Of a stretch of 16,141 bases of DNA, positions 13,364-16,141 are shown in pieces. The stretch is from an uncultured bacterium. GTDB lineage: Bacteria > Patescibacteriota > Minisyncoccia > Phycocordibacterales > UBA9973. A program made the position numbers and the translations under genes. The DNA lies in assembly GCA_903891365.1 (NCBI GenBank), contig CAITEG010000063.1, positions 1 through 16,141 of the forward strand, read 5' to 3'. The notes beneath the pieces are model-generated. The model did no database searches and was not told the DNA's origin. It worked only from the letters and a program-made list of their open reading frames with translations. Each line of letters opens with the position of its first letter. The stretch's first letter is position 1.

Positions 13364-13681
13364 CTATTTATATTCAAAAAGGACATCTCTGAAGTTCAGT
13401 ATCCTATTGTTCTTGTCGAGCTTTATGCCTTCCTTTTTATACAAAGCCAGTCTTTTCTTCTTGTATTCCTCATTCACCCATATCTTCCCATCGGCATAGA
13501 CAATCCGGTGAAAAGGAATGCCTTTAACTCCAGCCATATAAGCCTTCCCTAGTATATTCGTAATACTCTGCGAAGCCATAGGCCCCGCCCCCGCTGCTCG
13601 CGCAATCCTACCGTAGGTAGTGACCCTCCCCGGAGGAATCGCTAAGGCTATTTTAATGACTCGTTCAGTAAAAGTTTGCAT
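13364..13681 (-). CDS. Alkyltransferase-like protein (ATL), MGMT family without the acceptor cysteine
   Basis: The protein is the DNA-binding domain of the O6-alkylguanine-DNA alkyltransferase family: IPPGRVTTYGRIARAAG (15-31) is the family's IPxGxVxTYxxIA helix and IPFHRIV (55-61) is the active-site region. The acceptor cysteine of IPCHRV is Phe57 here, so it cannot accept an alkyl group. ATLs instead bind O6-alkylguanine and flag it for nucleotide excision repair, usually with Trp at this place. The position of the arginine finger (RAVG in repair enzymes) appears to be Gln38 in PMASQSITN, a second departure. At 105 residues it has only this one domain. It ends the MazG operon, starting four bases after the nucleotidyltransferase stop, with no Shine-Dalgarno site. 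Confidence 0.85.
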   Translation of the reverse strand: MQTFTERVIKIALAIPPGRVTTYGRIARAAGAGPMASQSITNILGKAYMAGVKGIPFHRIVYADGKIWVNEEYKKKRLALYKKEGIKLDKNNRILNFRDVLFEYK

Positions 13682-13685
13682 AAAG

Positions 13686-14186
13686 TTATTTAATATCTTT
13701 TTCTTTAATATACTTTTCCACTGCTTCTATATCTATCAATTGATGGTCTCCGTCTAAATGCTTCTTATAAGCAACTAAATCTCTTGGATCCATAAGTGAT
13801 ACATCTATGCCTTCTATATTCATAATTATATTTGGAAAGTTACGGTGCTTGTCTTTGGTCTGGCACCATTCTGTCTTCTCCTTATTACTCATACGCAAGG
13901 TATTTATGTCTGTCATATCTATCTGCTGTCCATCATAATTTATAGACAAAGTATCACAATCCCATTTTTCATTTGAATAATGCTTAGGACCGGCTGTTAT
14001 ATATTCTGAAACTTCTGGAACTATAATGGGAAAGTATTCCCCCGAAAGAGAAATATCTATGTCGTTGATAGGTCTACCTGAACCATAGAAATGTGCCGCG
14101 AACCCTCCCCCTATTCTATAGGGTATCTTATTCTTATCTAATATTCCTACTATCCAATGTAGTGCATTTTTTATCTTTGGTTCCAT
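13686..14186 (-). CDS. Minimal nucleotidyltransferase-fold protein
   Basis: The 166-residue protein has the polymerase-beta-like nucleotidyltransferase signature: a glycine turn and helix IGGGFAAHFYGSGRPINDID (25-44), where Asp42 and Asp44 are the metal-binding pair, and a third acid at Asp90 in QQIDMTD (87-93). The C-terminal part (DVSLMDPRDLVAYKKHLDGD) resembles the end of AbiEii/MNT-like domains that handle a substrate base. Reactions in this superfamily include nucleotide transfer to RNA, proteins or small molecules. There is no HEPN partner or AbiEi-like gene next to it, so a toxin-antitoxin role is not supported. An AGGGGAG just before the stop of the MazG gene is a clear Shine-Dalgarno site, six bases from this ATG. 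Context suggests nucleotide or DNA maintenance; the substrate is unknown. Confidence 0.75.
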   Translation of the reverse strand: MEPKIKNALHWIVGILDKNKIPYRIGGGFAAHFYGSGRPINDIDISLSGEYFPIIVPEVSEYITAGPKHYSNEKWDCDTLSINYDGQQIDMTDINTLRMSNKEKTEWCQTKDKHRNFPNIIMNIEGIDVSLMDPRDLVAYKKHLDGDHQLIDIEAVEKYIKEKDIK

Positions 14187-14189
14187 AAT

Positions 14190-14579
14190 TTACTCCCCTT
14201 TCATTCTGTGCTCCTTTTTAATTTTCCAATATATTTCTTCTGAGCCAGCTTCAACATCCTCACCTCTGCCTTTAAATAGGTGGGCTGGGTATTTCAATTT
14301 AGTTGTCTCAAGCTTATCTAAAACTATCTGACCTGTATCGAATTCTAAAAGCACGCTCATATCTAGGCAGTAAGTGAGGACGTCCGCGAGCTCTTTCTTG
14401 ATCTGTTCCATCTTCTCTTTGTCCTTCTTCACTTCATCCAGGCTTTGGTTTGTCCACTGGAAAAGCTCGAGCAGTTCAGCCGATTCGATAGATATAGACT
14501 TCGCCAAGTCCCCAGGCCTCAGATTGTGCCAATTACGCTCTTCTAAATATTGCCTTATTTCATTCTCATACTTTTTCAT
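14190..14579 (-). CDS. MazG-like nucleotide pyrophosphohydrolase
   Basis: It probably hydrolyses non-canonical or excess (d)NTPs to the monophosphate, a nucleotide-pool cleansing role. The all-alpha NTP-PPase signature is clear: Glu32-x-x-Glu35 in SIESAELLELFQW (30-42) and Glu63-x-x-Asp66 in KKELADVLTYCLDMS (61-75), the EXXE...EXXD metal site, followed by KLKYP (94-98). At 129 residues it has a single domain, closer to iMazG/RS21-C6 (dCTPP1-like) proteins than to the two-domain MazG. It leads the operon; a TATAAT six bases before its ATG gives a leaderless start. The downstream nucleotidyltransferase starts three bases after its stop. The nucleotide it prefers cannot be told from sequence. 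Confidence 0.92.
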   Translation of the reverse strand: MKKYENEIRQYLEERNWHNLRPGDLAKSISIESAELLELFQWTNQSLDEVKKDKEKMEQIKKELADVLTYCLDMSVLLEFDTGQIVLDKLETTKLKYPAHLFKGRGEDVEAGSEEIYWKIKKEHRMKGE

Positions 14580-14585
14580 ATAAAT

Positions 14586-14614
14586 ATTATACTCCTCGGT
14601 TGTTATTGAGTAAA
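14586..14614 (-). promoter_or_regulatory. Promoter of the MazG operon, predicted leaderless
   Basis: TTTACT (14614-14609) and TATAAT (14591-14586) are 17 bases apart on the minus strand. The ATG at 14579 follows the -10 by six bases, so transcription should start at or near the start codon. Confidence 0.65.
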
Positions 14615-14622
14615 ATGAGGGC

Positions 14623-14656
14623 TTCCCGGATAGGGGCGAAACCCCTATCTGGGGAA
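14623..14656 (-). terminator. GC-rich terminator-like hairpin at the end of the kinase gene
   Basis: An 8-bp stem (14629-14636 with 14642-14649) around a 5-base loop, a small internal loop and a 5-bp outer stem (14623-14627 with 14652-14656) form a strong hairpin. It contains the kinase stop codon (14645-14647). The following minus-strand T-tract is weak (CATTTTACT), so termination efficiency is uncertain. Confidence 0.6.
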
Positions 14657-15613
14657 TTTATTTTGAATTAGATAGTTTTGAAAGTTTTGTATAACTTGAG
14701 TTCTTCCCTTCTGGTGCTGATATGGCAATTTGTAAATGATATTGAGAAGTATTGAAGCACGCAAAACTTTTTCATCTAATATTTTGTCCTCACAGTATCC
14801 TTCTACAATCTCTTTAGGGTATGTACCACTAGCAGCAATATAATTGACTAGAGTACGTCCTAAATCTATACACCCATCATTGAAAAGTGGATTCGGATCA
14901 AATACAGTTAAAGGTTCTGTAGCAAAAAGATGCCCAGCACTATAATCAAAATGGCAATAACTACTTTTATTACTATCACCGACATAACTAACCAGAATGT
15001 CTCTTGCTTCTGAAAATTTTCCATGCTCTCTCGTTAGTAGATTATTCTCTTCTACATACTTCGCTCTATTCGTCATATTGAGAGTATCAATCCATTCTTT
15101 AAATGAAGCATACTCCCCTTTACCATCTATGACTTTACCAAAACCAGTAGCTTCAGGCTTGTGCATTTCATATAAAATTCTCCCGGCTTCAAGATGCATA
15201 TTATTCCTACCTTCTTTATCATCTTTATATTTTGCTTCTGCATTAGGAGCATCAATATAATCCATCAAAACAAATGGTCTATCAGCAAGTTTTCCTTCTT
15301 TATAAATATGAGGTGTTGAAATACCAGTAGCTTCCCACGTCCTTAGAAATAGTGCCTCGCTACCTTCGGTGACAGTATTATCTACGGCTATTTTAAGAAC
15401 CAATTTCTTCTCGTCTCCTTCAATAAAGCAAACGAGTGAAGAAATACCCTGGTGAGAGAATTCAACTTCAATTTCTTTACCTTTAAATAAGTCATCATTT
15501 GATAAGAAATTCTCAAGAGAAGAAAACGATGCTAATCGCCGTTCATCTCGAATCCTATCAACTTCAGCACCAGAAAATTTCGGCTGATTTTTAAAATGTA
15601 TAGATGAAGTCAT
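14645..15613 (-). CDS. APH-fold phosphotransferase (small-molecule kinase)
   Basis: It is a 322-residue protein of the aminoglycoside phosphotransferase/choline kinase/fructosamine kinase superfamily. The ATP-binding lysine fits Lys74 in LVLKIA (71-76), a glycine-poor nucleotide loop precedes it, LMDYI (116-120) is the hinge, the Brenner-type catalytic motif is CHFDYSAGHLF (220-230), and the metal-binding region is FDPNPLFNDGCIDLGRTL (238-255) with Asp239. The motif normally reads HxDxxxxN; here the final Asn is His228, so metal binding may be altered. The substrate is unknown. A cupin gene ends 15 bases upstream on the same strand, and the Nudix fragment lies before it, so these may form one operon. 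The stop codon is inside a terminator-like hairpin. Resistance to aminoglycosides should not be assumed. Confidence 0.85.
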   Translation of the reverse strand: MTSSIHFKNQPKFSGAEVDRIRDERRLASFSSLENFLSNDDLFKGKEIEVEFSHQGISSLVCFIEGDEKKLVLKIAVDNTVTEGSEALFLRTWEATGISTPHIYKEGKLADRPFVLMDYIDAPNAEAKYKDDKEGRNNMHLEAGRILYEMHKPEATGFGKVIDGKGEYASFKEWIDTLNMTNRAKYVEENNLLTREHGKFSEARDILVSYVGDSNKSSYCHFDYSAGHLFATEPLTVFDPNPLFNDGCIDLGRTLVNYIAASGTYPKEIVEGYCEDKILDEKVLRASILLNIIYKLPYQHQKGRTQVIQNFQNYLIQNKFPR

Positions 15614-15628
15614 TATTTGCTATTTTTT

Positions 15629-15967
15629 TTATTCATAAACTCTCACAAAAATATATTCGTGTTCTTCATTAGATGTATTTTCAATTTCATGAAAAATATC
15701 TTTTGGAAATATGAACACATCTCCTGCTGAATAAGAATATGTATCATCTTCATCTCGTACAGTTCCTTGCCCTTTCAAAACAACCATGACTTCGTTCATT
15801 TTTTCATGCATATGCCACGCAAATTTAGAACCTGCTGGCAAGAATCCATATGTCATAGCCTGCAAATTATCTATCTCATTTTCTGACAATAATAATCTAC
15901 GTCCCCCACTACCTCCATGAGCATCTTCACGTACAAATTTTTCATGCGATTTCTTGATGACTTTCAT
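15629..15967 (-). CDS. Single-domain cupin protein
   Basis: This 112-residue protein has a conserved beta barrel with metal ligands. Cupin motif 1 is PAGSKFAWHMHEKMNEVMVV (44-63) with His52, His54 and Glu59, and motif 2 is FPKDIFHEIENT (87-98) with His93. The set H, H, E, H is complete, so it probably binds Fe, Mn, Zn or Ni. The N-terminal GGSGGRRLLLSEN (18-30) is a flexible lead. Functions of such small cupins range from sugar isomerases and dioxygenases to sensors, so no reaction is assigned. It starts seven bases after the Nudix stop and is followed by the kinase gene, which suggests a shared pathway on a small, possibly phosphorylated, metabolite. Confidence 0.88.
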   Translation of the reverse strand: MKVIKKSHEKFVREDAHGGSGGRRLLLSENEIDNLQAMTYGFLPAGSKFAWHMHEKMNEVMVVLKGQGTVRDEDDTYSYSAGDVFIFPKDIFHEIENTSNEEHEYIFVRVYE

Positions 15968-15973
15968 AAATTG

Positions 15974-15979
15974 ATTATA
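15974..15979 (-). promoter_or_regulatory. -10-like box inside the end of the Nudix gene, before the cupin
   Basis: TATAAT at 15979-15974 contains the TAA stop codon (15977-15975) of the Nudix gene and lies six bases before the cupin ATG. TTGAGC at 16003-15998 is a possible -35 with an 18-base spacer. If active it gives the cupin and kinase their own leaderless promoter; the box could instead be a by-product of the coding sequence. Confidence 0.5.
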
Positions 15980-16141
15980 CTCTCATTTTTTTAAATTGCT
16001 CAACAAGCTTTCTGTGAGGTTCATATATATCTAATTTACTAAATTCTTCTGGTGTGACCCATTTGAAATCAATGTGTTCATGACTTAAAATAACATTTGT
16101 ATTCTTTGCTTTTGTTTTATACCCAATTGTTACTCGAAACA
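15975..16141 (-). CDS. Nudix hydrolase, C-terminal part (cut by the window edge)
   Basis: Only the last 54 residues are present, and the first complete codon is at 16139-16137. The visible sequence begins FRVTIGYKTKAKNTNVILSH, continues EHIDFKWVTPEEFSKLDIYE and ends QFKKMRV. The SHEHIDFKWVTPEEF segment is the typical end of a Nudix domain, where a glutamate before an aromatic-Trp-Val packs on the substrate, as in MutT-like proteins (EHxxFxWVxxEE). The Nudix box itself lies beyond the window. The stop falls seven bases before the cupin ATG, so the two are probably co-transcribed. Assignment to Nudix is good from this segment, but the box cannot be confirmed here. Confidence 0.8.
   Translation of the reverse strand, partial: FRVTIGYKTKAKNTNVILSHEHIDFKWVTPEEFSKLDIYEPHRKLVEQFKKMRV

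Noticed and set aside
13686..14186. The nucleotidyltransferase gene as half of a toxin-antitoxin pair.
   Set aside because: No HEPN, AbiEi or other partner is adjacent; its neighbours are MazG and ATL genes in the same operon.
1..16141. A recoded genetic code (UGA as glycine), as in some Patescibacteria.
   Set aside because: TGA ends pgl in the ATGA overlap with gnd and ends the 226-residue membrane protein at the expected place, so the standard bacterial code fits.
1..16141. CRISPR arrays, tRNA genes, insertion sequences and prophage genes.
   Set aside because: No direct-repeat array, cloverleaf-like segment, transposase or phage motif was seen when reading the genes and gaps.

Overview
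The window is AT-rich, gene-dense DNA read with the standard bacterial code; TAA, TAG and TGA all end recognisable genes. It most resembles a member of the Candidate Phyla Radiation (Patescibacteria), probably a Parcubacteria-like lineage. The reasons are the compact proteins, the near absence of Shine-Dalgarno sites, many start codons a few bases downstream of a -10 box, and a secreted protein that pairs Ig-like repeats with a C-terminal peptidoglycan-binding domain. This assignment is inferred from gene style; there is no rRNA or ribosomal-protein marker. I see no tRNA, CRISPR array, insertion sequence or phage gene, and no gene-free stretch above 300 bases.

Layout. (1) 3-3575, minus strand: an operon of a flavin nitroreductase followed by pgl, gnd and zwf, the whole oxidative pentose phosphate branch, with overlapping sugar genes. 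(2) 3683-5340, minus: a small secreted Asp/Asn- and Lys/Thr-rich protein, then an ECF sigma factor overlapped by a three-helix membrane protein that may be its anti-sigma partner. (3) 5489-10516, plus: an envelope block with a GT4 glycosyltransferase, an alpha/beta hydrolase, an unknown five-helix membrane protein, a PAP2_C-type phosphotransferase/phosphatase, a CDF metal transporter and a DedA-family protein. (4) 10517-12061, mixed strands: a Nudix hydrolase, an unknown 122-residue protein, a 55-residue rubredoxin, and an unknown pair of 42 and 80 residues. (5) 12101-13258, minus: the secreted peptidoglycan-binding protein. (6) 13364-14579, minus: a MazG-like pyrophosphohydrolase, a minimal nucleotidyltransferase and an alkyltransferase-like protein in one tight operon. 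(7) 14645-16141, minus: the end of a Nudix hydrolase (cut by the window edge), a cupin and an APH-fold kinase.

Regulation. Most transcription units start with a -10 box close to TATAAT, often with an upstream TG (TGn-TATAAT), and in seven cases the ATG lies only 6-8 bases downstream, which predicts leaderless mRNAs. These boxes support a 42-residue gene and a corrected start for the Nudix gene at 10954. Intrinsic terminators end several units. One is a perfect 23-bp inverted repeat that contains the stop codons of two convergent genes.

How the genes may work together: the oxidative pentose phosphate operon would make NADPH and ribulose-5-phosphate, with the nitroreductase as a possible consumer of reducing power. 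The plus-strand block would modify, turn over or move lipids and metals at the envelope. The MazG/nucleotidyltransferase/ATL operon looks like nucleotide-pool and DNA-damage housekeeping. These links are inferred from neighbourhood and family knowledge.
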